A stretch of 23,203 bases of DNA, from the NCBI GenBank assembly GCA_002315885.1, contig DCIO01000045.1:1-23203 (forward strand). The letters run 5' to 3'. The DNA comes from Lentisphaeria bacterium UBA1724 (GTDB lineage: Bacteria > Verrucomicrobiota > Lentisphaeria > Oligosphaerales > Oligosphaeraceae). Made by a program: the position numbers and the translations under genes. Within the stretch, counting starts at the first letter, position 1. Every line of letters begins with the position of its first letter. The notes under the pieces were generated by a model. That model was not told where the DNA came from. It searched no databases and was given only the letters and a program-made list of their open reading frames with translations. Positions 15,483 to 23,151 of this stretch are shown here, in pieces.

Positions 15483-18176
15483 ATGAAACTCACACTACGA
15501 ATCGCGTTTCTCGCCCTCCTCGGTTTCTTTTGCAGCATGAATACCCCTGCAATCACCATCAACAATTATCTGGATGCCACGGGATTCCCAGTGCTGGTGC
15601 CATCTCCGCGCAATCTCAAGAGGACGACGATGGCCTTCTCACTGCCCATCGAACTCTCCGTCGCTGCGCCTGCCGAATTGTCGGATACGGCGGTATTTCT
15701 GCTGACGAAGGCCTTGGATGAGCGCTTCCCGGGGCGGCGTGCATACCAGGGGCAAAATGCCCAATGCGTATTGGAATTGACGGAGGACGGCGTCCCCGCT
15801 TCCGAACAGGGCTATTCGCTGACAGTCAAAGCCGATGGCATCCGGATTCGTTCCCGGGCACCCCAGGGGCTTTTCTATGGTCTCCAGACGCTCTGCAATT
15901 TGATTGTCAAGACCCAATCCAACGCCTTGCCTGGCTGCGAGATTCAGGACGAACCGGGTTTGCCCTGGCGCGGTTTCCACCTGGATGTCTCCTCCATGAG
16001 CAACGCGACCGTGCCTGACTTCTGCAAGATTTTCGACACCCTGGGGTCTCTGAAGATGAATGTGGTCCAACTGGCTTTTGGCACCAATCTTCCGCTGAAG
16101 GACAGCCCCTTCACCCTTCAGAAGGATCCCCTGACCCAGGAATCCATCGACCTGATCAAAGCCGCCGCCGCCCGGAATTTCGTCACCATCATTCCGCAGT
16201 TGCAATTGCTCACCCACGCCCGTTGGCTGACCACCCATCCGGAATTCTACCAGAAGATTTCCAACAAGAAGAGCTACAAGCGCCTTTGGGACTCCTCCAT
16301 CTGCCCCTACAAGCCCCTGGCAATGGAACTCTCCAAATACACCCTGGCAGAAACCATCCGCATCTTCCAGCCCAAGTATCTCCACATCTGCTATGACGAG
16401 TTCTTCCTGTGCCACCTGGCGGAATGCGATTTCTGCGAAGGTGGTCACGACCCCGTGGAACTGGCGAAATTCGCCCGGATGTTCGTGGACCTCACCCGCT
16501 CCTACGGCGTGGAACCGATTATCTACCAGGATTCCATGCACCCCGATCGTGCCAGCAACGATTCCACCTGGAAACCGCTTCTGGAGGCCATGCCCCGCGA
16601 TATCGCGTTGGATTTCTGGGATTACGATGTGGTTCCACGCCTGGACCACTACAAGTATTTCCAAAATCATGGTTTTCAGAACATCTACGGCGTCAGCTTC
16701 ACCAGCAAGTTGCTCAACACCCGCTCCCTGCCGCTGATGATCTATGACAATGGCGGCAAAGGCATCATGCTGACCTACTGGGGATGGGTCTGGTCACACT
16801 TCACCAAATACGCCTCCATCGACCCCGATGGCGCCGCAGGCACCACAGTCACTGCAGAATATGGCTGGAATCCCGACAACCGACTGCCTCTGACACAACT
16901 GCGCTGGGATCCCGCCTTCGAACTCCATTGCCGTATGGGCTTCGGACATCCCGACCGCACCGACCGCCGCAAATACGCCGAAATCGCAATCCAGGACCTC
17001 TGCAATATCCAACTGGGGAACGACCGGAATTTCCCGAAACTGAATGCCCAGGTCCGTGACGCCATGGTGGCAGAGGCAAAGCTGTCTGCCGAAAAATACA
17101 ACCTGTCTCCCGTTGGCAAGGATGGCCTCGCCGCCGTGGTCCTGACGGGCCTGGAGGGCAAGGATGGTTACTCCACCGACGCAGTCACTATCCCCGTTGG
17201 CACCAGTGCGAAGGGCGTCTCTTTGCTGGTGATGGGCGGTTCTCCGGGCAACGTGACCCTCTTTGACTACAATCACCACTACGCCAAGCCCCTGGTCTGC
17301 GTCATGCAGGTGAACTATGAAGATGGCCTGACCATCCAGGAAGAAATCAAATACAAAGTCCACTTCAATGAATGGAACGCGGACTCCAGCGCCATGCTCT
17401 CACGATTTGTGGTCCGATTGCCCGATGCCAAGAACCGCCAGAGCTCCCTCATGGCCTACGATTGGGACAACCCCCACCCCGAAAAAGCGATCAAATCCCT
17501 GACACTCACTCCCAAAGGCGAATCCACAGTCGCATTCGCACTCCTGGCCGCAGTCGCAGTCGATCCGAAAGACGGATACACCCCTCGGACGGTGGAAGTT
17601 CCGAAAAAACTTTTTCGCGCCGAATCTCTTCACACACTGGAAAACATTTATCAGGAGAGTTCTTCCGTTCTAGACCTCTCTCAGGGTATGCCACAGAATT
17701 GCAAGGTCATCTTCGAAGGAAAGATGGATGGCAAGCCCGCCTATCAGGTGAATCCCGCTACCAAGGAACTGGAAATCCAGATGCCGCCCGTCATCGAAAA
17801 ACGCAGTCGTCTTTGCGTGGATGTGACGGTTCCCAAAGGCACCCCCTGTGAAACCATCCTGGTCGCCTTCAACAACAGCCTGCCTGAGGCTTGTAAGCAC
17901 AGCGGACTATATCGCGGAACCGCGGGCTTCAAGAGCTTCGATGTGGATTACGATTTCCACGGCATCCTTGACAACGAACCGGGACACATCCTGCTTTCCC
18001 ACTCCTTGGGCATGAAGCACGATGGCGAAGGCACGGAAACCAACCCCGCGGAACTCTCCGTCCTGCGCTTCTCCCTCTGGTTCGAGAACAAGGAACCGCT
18101 GACCGTGAAGATCTGTGACATCCGCGTGAACGCCAAGTGCCACTCCTACTCCGAGCCCACGAGCTTCTGGCAGTAG
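15483..18176 (+). CDS. Secreted glycoside hydrolase family 20-like enzyme
   Basis: The 897-aa protein starts with a signal peptide (MKLTLRIAFLALLGFFCSM). A GH20b-like N-terminal domain (about 30-150) includes YSLTVKADGIRIRSRAPQGL and FYGLQTLCNL. The TIM barrel opens with DEPGLPWRGFHLDVS (156-170), as in beta-hexosaminidases. The catalytic Asp-Glu pair is D305-E306 in HICYDEFF, where CY replaces the usual GG. CDFC follows shortly after. From about residue 560 a beta-rich C-terminal region of over 300 residues has no recognised function. It probably removes N-acetylhexosamines from glycans in the periplasm or outside the cell. No Shine-Dalgarno sequence is present; the leader is C/T-rich. It converges with the GH20 gene downstream. 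Confidence 0.85.
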   Translation: MKLTLRIAFLALLGFFCSMNTPAITINNYLDATGFPVLVPSPRNLKRTTMAFSLPIELSVAAPAELSDTAVFLLTKALDERFPGRRAYQGQNAQCVLELTEDGVPASEQGYSLTVKADGIRIRSRAPQGLFYGLQTLCNLIVKTQSNALPGCEIQDEPGLPWRGFHLDVSSMSNATVPDFCKIFDTLGSLKMNVVQLAFGTNLPLKDSPFTLQKDPLTQESIDLIKAAAARNFVTIIPQLQLLTHARWLTTHPEFYQKISNKKSYKRLWDSSICPYKPLAMELSKYTLAETIRIFQPKYLHICYDEFFLCHLAECDFCEGGHDPVELAKFARMFVDLTRSYGVEPIIYQDSMHPDRASNDSTWKPLLEAMPRDIALDFWDYDVVPRLDHYKYFQNHGFQNIYGVSFTSKLLNTRSLPLMIYDNGGKGIMLTYWGWVWSHFTKYASIDPDGAAGTTVTAEYGWNPDNRLPLTQLRWDPAFELHCRMGFGHPDRTDRRKYAEIAIQDLCNIQLGNDRNFPKLNAQVRDAMVAEAKLSAEKYNLSPVGKDGLAAVVLTGLEGKDGYSTDAVTIPVGTSAKGVSLLVMGGSPGNVTLFDYNHHYAKPLVCVMQVNYEDGLTIQEEIKYKVHFNEWNADSSAMLSRFVVRLPDAKNRQSSLMAYDWDNPHPEKAIKSLTLTPKGESTVAFALLAAVAVDPKDGYTPRTVEVPKKLFRAESLHTLENIYQESSSVLDLSQGMPQNCKVIFEGKMDGKPAYQVNPATKELEIQMPPVIEKRSRLCVDVTVPKGTPCETILVAFNNSLPEACKHSGLYRGTAGFKSFDVDYDFHGILDNEPGHILLSHSLGMKHDGEGTETNPAELSVLRFSLWFENKEPLTVKICDIRVNAKCHSYSEPTSFWQ

Positions 18177-18182
18177 TCCACC

Positions 18183-18217
18183 CAATTCTCAATTCTCAAT
18201 TCTCAATTCTCAATTCT
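18183..18217. repeat. Five tandem CAATTCT heptamers
   Basis: Five perfect copies in a row begin 7 bp after the stop of the secreted GH20 gene. The unit differs by one base from the CAATGCT copies near 5613-5627 and is related to the TGCTTAA arrays at 5450, so a heptamer repeat family recurs after stop codons in this genome. Confidence 0.95.
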
Positions 18218-18225
18218 GGATTTTT

Positions 18226-18279
18226 CCCCGAAGGGGATGTTTCGGCGTAGCCGATGGAGCCCCGGGATTTTTCCCGGGG
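18226..18279. terminator. Cluster of three short hairpins between convergent GH20 genes
   Basis: CCCC-GAA-GGGG (18226-18236), CGGC-GTA-GCCG (18243-18253) and CCCCGGGA-TTTT-TCCCGGGG (18260-18279, a perfect 8-bp stem) follow one another. They lie between converging genes, where a bidirectional stop is expected, but none has a proper U-run. They may equally be part of an extragenic palindromic repeat. The hairpins are seen; the role is inferred. Confidence 0.5.
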
Positions 18280-18357
18280 ACGTGGGAACCAAATCAATCC
18301 CCATTCCCCGAAGGGCTCCCCCCCCCCGGCTCGGAAATAGATCCTTCTGTCCTGTGT

Positions 18358-18425
18358 GAGCCCTTTAGGGCGAAAAAGAAGAGCCCTTTAGGGCGAAAAA
18401 GAAGAGCCCTTTAGAGCGAAAAATA
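18358..18425. repeat. Triplicated 23-bp repeat GAGCCCTTTAGGGCGAAAAA(GAA)
   Basis: Three head-to-tail copies begin at 18358, 18381 and 18404; the third differs by one base in the palindrome (TTTAGAGC) and diverges at its end beside the stop of the minus-strand GH20 gene. Each unit contains the palindrome GCCCTTTAGGGC followed by an A-tract. On the minus strand this reads as T-tract then palindrome, so it does not form an ordinary terminator for that gene; on the plus strand it is palindrome plus A-tract. Confidence 0.9.
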
Positions 18426-19829
18426 TTAGTGGATTAAGCAGTAGTCGCGGAGGGGTTTGACCAGGAGCTCCGCATTCTTTTCCGCGCTGGCGGGGGTTTC
18501 CTCTTGCGCGAGATATTCTTTTATCTCTTCCTTGATATCATTGAAGCGCGGAATGAACTCTGGTGCGGGTCTGAGGGCGGCCTCTTCCAGCAGCTTGTAC
18601 CACTTCTGCTGAAGAAGAGCCGTCTTCTGCCACTCCCGCGCCAAAGGGTATTCTTCCAGATATGGCTCCAGCATCGCCAGGCCCTCCTGGAGATTGGCGT
18701 CCTGACGAGCGATAATCTCCGTCAGCTTCGTGCGGATTTCGGCGCCATCCTTATCCCACTTGGCAATCAGTCCCTTCAGGAGGTCCTTCGGCGGAATCAC
18801 CGAGTCCTTCAGGCCATTCCACTGGATACCCGTGTAGTATTTCAGGCACATGTCGGTATCGCTGATTTTTCCGATTGCCTCGATAGCGTCCTCAAAGCCG
18901 AAGTATTTCTTGCCCAGGATCTTCTTTGCGTCATCCAGAGTCACCCGTGGCAGTTCCCGTAGCAGCCTGGGAATTTCCAGCATGGGATAGGAGAGACGAA
19001 TGAGATTTTGGCGGCAGGACCAACTGGTGATGCAGTGCCCCAGAACGCCCTTCTTGCCACATAGCGTGGAAAGCCCAAAGACATTGGGGAAATGGAAGAA
19101 CACATTGGGCGTAAAGGCGTTGTCCATTACGGATTTTACCGAACTGCACACGATGACCTCATACCCCGCATCCAATAGCGTTTCCGCCTCCGTGAATGGC
19201 CCCGCCTCCTTGACGCTGTAGTTCCAATTCCACAGAACAAATTCCTTCGGAATCACACCCATCATCTTTTCGTGAAGAACCATGTCTGCCCAGATGCCAG
19301 GACGAATTCCGCGCTGCAAAATTTCCTCTGCCAAATCGAAGATGTGTTCTGCGTAGAGCTCTCCACGCTGGCGCTGTGAGCACTTGGGACAGCTGCCGAA
19401 CCACCAGGCTTCGTCACCGCCCAGGTGGAAATACTTCAGCTCCCCGAAGAGCTCCAGGAACTCGTGGATCCAGCGCTTCAGGAATGCGCGCACTTCAGGA
19501 TTGCTGACGCAGTAGCAGTCGCTGTGGGTGGGGTCTTCACGGAACGAGTGATACTTTTCGTTCTTCATCACATATTCACCGTGACCAATCGTCTGCAACA
19601 ACGGAATGGACTCCAGGCCGAGACTCTTGGCATACGCCAGGACCTCGCGGAATTCCTCCTTGCTCCAACTGTCGGCCTGGACGCATTCGGGACAGGTCTC
19701 CCAACGGACCAGGTCCTCCATCTCCCAAAGAATCGTATCACAACCGAGAGACGCCGCATCCTGGATGAGCTGCTTCACTACATCGTTGGAACGCTGGACG
19801 AAATTGAAATCGAGATGAAAAATCTGCAT
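18426..19829 (-). CDS. Cytosolic GH20-like glycosidase (hexosaminidase D-like)
   Basis: The 467-aa protein has no signal peptide, so it should act in the cytosol. It starts directly with the TIM barrel (MQIFHLDFNFVQ). The GH20 active site is D139-E140 in KYFHLGGDEAWWFG. CPEC (46-49), IGHGEY (81-86) and CPKC (147-150) match the hexosaminidase D-like branch, which lacks the GH20b domain. WNWNY (212-216) and TSWSC (about 278-282) are likely substrate-site aromatics. A mainly helical, charged C-terminal part (about 310-467) follows. It may cleave N-acetylhexosamine from imported oligosaccharides. It faces the secreted GH20 gene and is divergent from the DtxR-like gene, with 184 bp between their starts. 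Confidence 0.88.
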   Translation of the reverse strand: MQIFHLDFNFVQRSNDVVKQLIQDAASLGCDTILWEMEDLVRWETCPECVQADSWSKEEFREVLAYAKSLGLESIPLLQTIGHGEYVMKNEKYHSFREDPTHSDCYCVSNPEVRAFLKRWIHEFLELFGELKYFHLGGDEAWWFGSCPKCSQRQRGELYAEHIFDLAEEILQRGIRPGIWADMVLHEKMMGVIPKEFVLWNWNYSVKEAGPFTEAETLLDAGYEVIVCSSVKSVMDNAFTPNVFFHFPNVFGLSTLCGKKGVLGHCITSWSCRQNLIRLSYPMLEIPRLLRELPRVTLDDAKKILGKKYFGFEDAIEAIGKISDTDMCLKYYTGIQWNGLKDSVIPPKDLLKGLIAKWDKDGAEIRTKLTEIIARQDANLQEGLAMLEPYLEEYPLAREWQKTALLQQKWYKLLEEAALRPAPEFIPRFNDIKEEIKEYLAQEETPASAEKNAELLVKPLRDYCLIH

Positions 19830-19869
19830 GGAAAAAGTGTGAAAAAATAGTGCTGAGAAAAGGCCATTG

Positions 19870-19882
19870 CCTTAATTTAAGG
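19870..19882. promoter_or_regulatory. Palindrome CCTTAATTTAAGG in the GH20/DtxR-like divergent region
   Basis: This 13-bp perfect palindrome lies 41 bp upstream of the minus-strand GH20 start and 132 bp upstream of the DtxR-like gene, next to a small AAGGC-CATT-GCCTT hairpin. It does not match the known DtxR or MntR operators I remember. It may be an operator for either gene; no paired promoter elements were convincing. Confidence 0.3.
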
Positions 19883-20013
19883 GATTTCGTGTGTTTTGTG
19901 GATTTCATTGCGGAAAATGAGATACTTTTTGTGGGAAAAAAGTGCCTATCTACGGCTGAATTCCGGAGGGATGTTATTTTGTGTTATTTACCGTTATCCC
20001 GATTTTCAGCAAT

Positions 20014-20733
20014 ATGCCTGACGAGACCAAACTCAGCACCAGCATGGTGGACTACATCGAGTCCATCGACCTCCTGACACGCCAGCACGGCCATGCCCAT
20101 ACCAAGGACATCGCCGAGATGCTGCACGTCAAGATGCCCTCTGTCACCATCGCCCTTCGGCAACTTTCCGCCAAGGGGATGATTTTCTACAGCGCAAACC
20201 GTCCCGTGGAGTTGACAGCGGAAGGTCAGAAGATTGCGGACCGCATTGCCAAGCATCACCATACCCTGGAATCCTTCTTCCAACGGGCATTGGGGCTCTC
20301 CCCTGACTCCGCCCATCTGGTCTCCAATAGCATCGACCATATCGTGGATGACGACGTGGTACGGCGGTTCCTGGTCTTTTCCCGCGCCATCGAGGACCGG
20401 ACGGACTGCAAACGGCTGGCGACACACCTGACCGAGGCCATGGAATTCCTCAACGACGATCCCCAGAATACCTACGCGGTCCCCACAACGCTGGAGGAAG
20501 GCACGGAATGCATCTACGTTCGTCCCAGCCGTCTTTTGAGTCCCCAGGAACTGGAGAGGGTTTCCGCCTTGGGAATTGCGCCAGGAGACACCTTCGTGGT
20601 CTGTGGATTGACTCTCGACCGCGCTACTTTGGCAATCCTGACTGGCAATCCCCGCAAACGCGTGGTGCTTCCCGTGGAAATTGCGGAAAATCTCTGGACA
20701 CGCCTATCCAAGGAGGCTTGTGATGTGCAATAA
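20014..20733 (+). CDS. DtxR/MntR-family metal-dependent transcriptional regulator
   Basis: The 239-aa protein (ATG at 20014 chosen over an in-frame GTG at 19981, whose extra residues are hydrophobic and unlike the family) has a winged helix at about 11-75 (MVDYIESIDLLTRQHGHAHT then KDIAEMLHVKMPSVTIALRQ). The dimerisation and metal-binding helices follow (HHHTLESFFQRALGLSPDSA, then SIDHIVDDDVVRRFLVF), where H82, D109 and H110 fit metal-ligand positions. The end (ERVSALGIAPGDTFVV) resembles a FeoA/SH3-like domain. Relatives bind Mn2+ or Fe2+ and repress metal uptake genes. No metal transporter is visible here; instead an LPS kinase gene overlaps its end by 11 nt. The target genes and the metal are unknown. 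Confidence 0.88.
   Translation: MPDETKLSTSMVDYIESIDLLTRQHGHAHTKDIAEMLHVKMPSVTIALRQLSAKGMIFYSANRPVELTAEGQKIADRIAKHHHTLESFFQRALGLSPDSAHLVSNSIDHIVDDDVVRRFLVFSRAIEDRTDCKRLATHLTEAMEFLNDDPQNTYAVPTTLEEGTECIYVRPSRLLSPQELERVSALGIAPGDTFVVCGLTLDRATLAILTGNPRKRVVLPVEIAENLWTRLSKEACDVQ
20710..20716 (+). promoter_or_regulatory. Strong Shine-Dalgarno AAGGAGG for the first WaaP-like gene
   Basis: A consensus AAGGAGG inside the end of the regulator gene lies 6 nt before the ATG at 20723. It decides the start of the kinase gene over the upstream in-frame ATG at 20681 and implies translational coupling to the regulator. Confidence 0.85.
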
Positions 20734-21508
20734 TGGAGTGAAATTTCATTCCGGAGCCTGGAAAGGTCTTGTGGCTGATCAGGAATGGGCGGCGATTTTT
20801 CAGGATTTGGACAAGTGGCTTGCTGACAATCCCGGCGAGATGGTGGTCCACTACGACTGCCGGGATGTGCGACGCATCCAGACGCCCAAAGGCGTGGTCT
20901 ATCTGAAAGACATCCGTCATCTGACCGATGCCGGCATGCACAAGCAGGACCGCTTCTCCTGGTGCAAATGGATTTTCCGTGGCTCCCGCGCCATCGAGAC
21001 CTGGGACGCCTGCCAGGCACTCCTGAAGAGCGGCTTCCAATGCCCCAGCCCATTGCTGGCAGTCCGATGCCGAAATGGCATCACCCCCAGGGATATCTTC
21101 GTCTCCGCAGCCGTGGAATTGCCAAATCTCTGGGATGTCATCCCCGAGGGCATGGACGCCATGGGATTGGCGGAAATGCTGGGAGAAAGCCTCCAGGTAT
21201 TCCACTCCGCGGGGTTCGCACACGGTGACTGCATTCTCCGAAATCTCTGCTATGACGACGAGGGGAAATGCGTGGTCTATCTGGACAACGACCGCACATG
21301 GCTACCGCCATTCTTCTTCCGGCAATTCCAGCAAAAGCGCAATCTGGCACAGATGTCCTACAGTATTCTGAAGCGCTTTGACGAGGCGACCAGCAGGCAC
21401 TTCCTGGAATGCTACGCCAGAGCCAACAGCTGGCCCGGAGAAGCCGAAATCCAGGAAATTCTCAATGGCGCCATTGCGCGTCGCGACCGTAAAAAACGAA
21501 AGGAATAA
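20723..21508 (+). CDS. WaaP-like lipopolysaccharide core kinase (first copy)
   Basis: The 261-aa protein belongs to the protein-kinase-like LPS kinases (WaaP/KdkA type), which phosphorylate heptose or Kdo of the lipid A-core on the cytosolic face of the inner membrane. VVYLKDI (K62) fits the ATP-binding lysine. HSAGFAHGDCILRN (161-174) is the catalytic loop with D169 and N174, and VVYLDNDRTW (184-193) holds the metal-binding D188. WaaP family members are around 230-270 aa, so it is full length. It overlaps the regulator gene by 11 nt and ends 7 nt before pyrK. It is paralogous to the kinase after pyrK: both share KF-x2-G-x-W-x-G near the start and the HxAGFxHGDC and DNDRT motifs. Confidence 0.88.
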   Translation: MCNNGVKFHSGAWKGLVADQEWAAIFQDLDKWLADNPGEMVVHYDCRDVRRIQTPKGVVYLKDIRHLTDAGMHKQDRFSWCKWIFRGSRAIETWDACQALLKSGFQCPSPLLAVRCRNGITPRDIFVSAAVELPNLWDVIPEGMDAMGLAEMLGESLQVFHSAGFAHGDCILRNLCYDDEGKCVVYLDNDRTWLPPFFFRQFQQKRNLAQMSYSILKRFDEATSRHFLECYARANSWPGEAEIQEILNGAIARRDRKKRKE

Positions 21509-21515
21509 GATATTC

Positions 21516-22322
21516 ATGTCTTCCAACGACCATTTTCAGCTTCCCAGCAGGGGCCTCTCCAACGAATGCCTCCAGGGGAGTTATTGGCGGATGCGGCTGG
21601 AGGCCCCCGAAATCTGCCGTGCCGCATGTCCCGGGCAATTCGTGCATCTCCATGTTCCGCAAATCGAGGGGCATATCCTGCGTCGCCCCTTCAGTATCTG
21701 CGATGTGAATGACACCGTTTTGACGCTGGTTTATAAAGTCGTCGGCACCGGAACAGATGCCATGCAGGCCATTCGTCCCGACGCCATCCTGGACATCCTG
21801 GGACCATTGGGACACGGTTTTGCCCCGCTGCCCGACGACCGCCCCGTCTATATGCTGGGTGGCGGATATGGCTGCGCCGCCATGCTCTTTGCCGCACACC
21901 AGGCAGTCGCCTCTGGTAAACAAGCGCCCCATATCCTTTTGGGAGCACGCAGCAAAGGCGACATCCTCCTGGTGGATGAATTCACGAAACTCGGTTGTCC
22001 CGTGGAAGTCTCCACGGATGACGGTTCCATGGGCGTCCAAGGCCGTATCACTGTGTTGGTGGAGAAGGCTCTGCAGGAACATCCCGATGCACTGCTCCAG
22101 TCCTGCGGTCCCCGCCCCATGCTGAAGGCGGTCGCCATGCTGGCGGAAAAATGTCCAGATTGCTCCTGCGAAGTCAGCCTGGATGAACGGATGTGCTGCG
22201 GTGTGGGAGCCTGTTTCGGATGCGTGGTCAAGGCAAAAGATCCCACCTCTCCCGAAGGCTGGAAATACCTCCGTTCCTGCAAAGAGGGGCCCGTTTTCAA
22301 GGCAGAGGAAATTCTCTGGTAA
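21516..22322 (+). CDS. pyrK: Dihydroorotate dehydrogenase electron transfer subunit (PyrK)
   Basis: This cytosolic flavin and iron-sulfur protein passes electrons between dihydroorotate dehydrogenase PyrD (type 1B) and NAD+ in pyrimidine synthesis. The 268-aa chain starts at the ATG at 21516, after an AAAGGAATAAG ribosome binding site; an upstream ATG at 21378 lies inside the kinase gene. FAD contacts are RRPFS (56-60) and the GTGT loop (77-80). GGGYGCAAM (115-123) and SCGPRPM (196-202) form the NAD-binding part. The [2Fe-2S] cluster is held by C228, C233, C236 and C255 in MCCGVGACFGC plus SCKEG. All cluster ligands are present. pyrD is not in the window, and the genes on both sides are LPS kinases separated by 7 nt and 1 nt. 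A related ferredoxin reductase role is possible. Confidence 0.93.
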   Translation: MSSNDHFQLPSRGLSNECLQGSYWRMRLEAPEICRAACPGQFVHLHVPQIEGHILRRPFSICDVNDTVLTLVYKVVGTGTDAMQAIRPDAILDILGPLGHGFAPLPDDRPVYMLGGGYGCAAMLFAAHQAVASGKQAPHILLGARSKGDILLVDEFTKLGCPVEVSTDDGSMGVQGRITVLVEKALQEHPDALLQSCGPRPMLKAVAMLAEKCPDCSCEVSLDERMCCGVGACFGCVVKAKDPTSPEGWKYLRSCKEGPVFKAEEILW

Positions 22323-22323
22323 T

Positions 22324-23142
22324 ATGCCGGAACAATATGTAAAATTTAGTCGCGGCGGCTGGAGGGGCGTTGTGCTTCAAGACCTTCAGGAAGAAATAGC
22401 TCTTGATAATCTGGAAGCCTGGGCGCAGTCAAAAGCCACACGGGTAGTGCGGGAAGTCCCCATGCGGAAGATTTCTTTATGCGAACGTCCTGAAAAACCA
22501 GATTGGTATTTTAAGCTCTTACGTGGACTTGGAGAAGTAAAAGAGAATTTTTGCCAAGCTCTCAAATGGCGTTTCCGCCCCTCGCGCTTTCTCCGCGTCC
22601 TGAAGATTTCCCAGGAACTGGAAGATGCGGGTTTCCGTTGTCCGCGGATTATTCTAGCTGCCCGCAAGCGTACTTGGTGGCCTTTCGGACATCCTACGGA
22701 TTTCATGATACTAGAAGCAGCGAGAGGACGACTGGTTGCTTACTACCTCAGTGGTGAGGATGGTCTTCCTCGCATGGAAGGCGAAGAACGTATTGCGATG
22801 CTCAAGCGCATGGGAAGTGAATTGGCACGACTCCATTGCGCGGGCTTTGTCCACGGCGATTGTCATCCCGGAAATTATTTCTGGGATGAAGGCGCAGATG
22901 GCTTCTGTTACATTGACAACGACCGCACCTGTCGTCATGGGAAGATGAATATCTCTGGCGCCATCCGCAATCTCGTTTCAGCGGGGTTCTATCTGCTTCA
23001 CCGAAATCGCATCACCCAAAAGGAGTGGGAACTACTCATGGATGCTTATGTGCAAGAGGCGCATTTCTCTTGCAAGGAAGAGACCGCCTTCCGGCACAGA
23101 GTCTCCCAGGGAATCACAAAGAGAATCGCGGTTGATAAATAA
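22324..23142 (+). CDS. WaaP-like lipopolysaccharide core kinase (second copy)
   Basis: The 272-aa protein is a second LPS core kinase-like protein. WYFKLLRG (K64) fits the ATP-binding lysine. HCAGFVHGDCHPGN (171-184) is the catalytic loop with D179 and N184, and FCYIDNDRTC (194-203) carries the metal-binding D198. The start at 22324 comes 1 nt after the pyrK stop; upstream in-frame ATGs lie inside pyrK. It has no strong ribosome binding site, so it probably relies on termination-reinitiation from pyrK. Codon use is more AT-rich than in the first copy. In relation to the first kinase the N-terminal lobe is more diverged, so the two may act on different sugars of the core. Confidence 0.88.
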   Translation: MPEQYVKFSRGGWRGVVLQDLQEEIALDNLEAWAQSKATRVVREVPMRKISLCERPEKPDWYFKLLRGLGEVKENFCQALKWRFRPSRFLRVLKISQELEDAGFRCPRIILAARKRTWWPFGHPTDFMILEAARGRLVAYYLSGEDGLPRMEGEERIAMLKRMGSELARLHCAGFVHGDCHPGNYFWDEGADGFCYIDNDRTCRHGKMNISGAIRNLVSAGFYLLHRNRITQKEWELLMDAYVQEAHFSCKEETAFRHRVSQGITKRIAVDK

Positions 23143-23151
23143 AACGACCTC

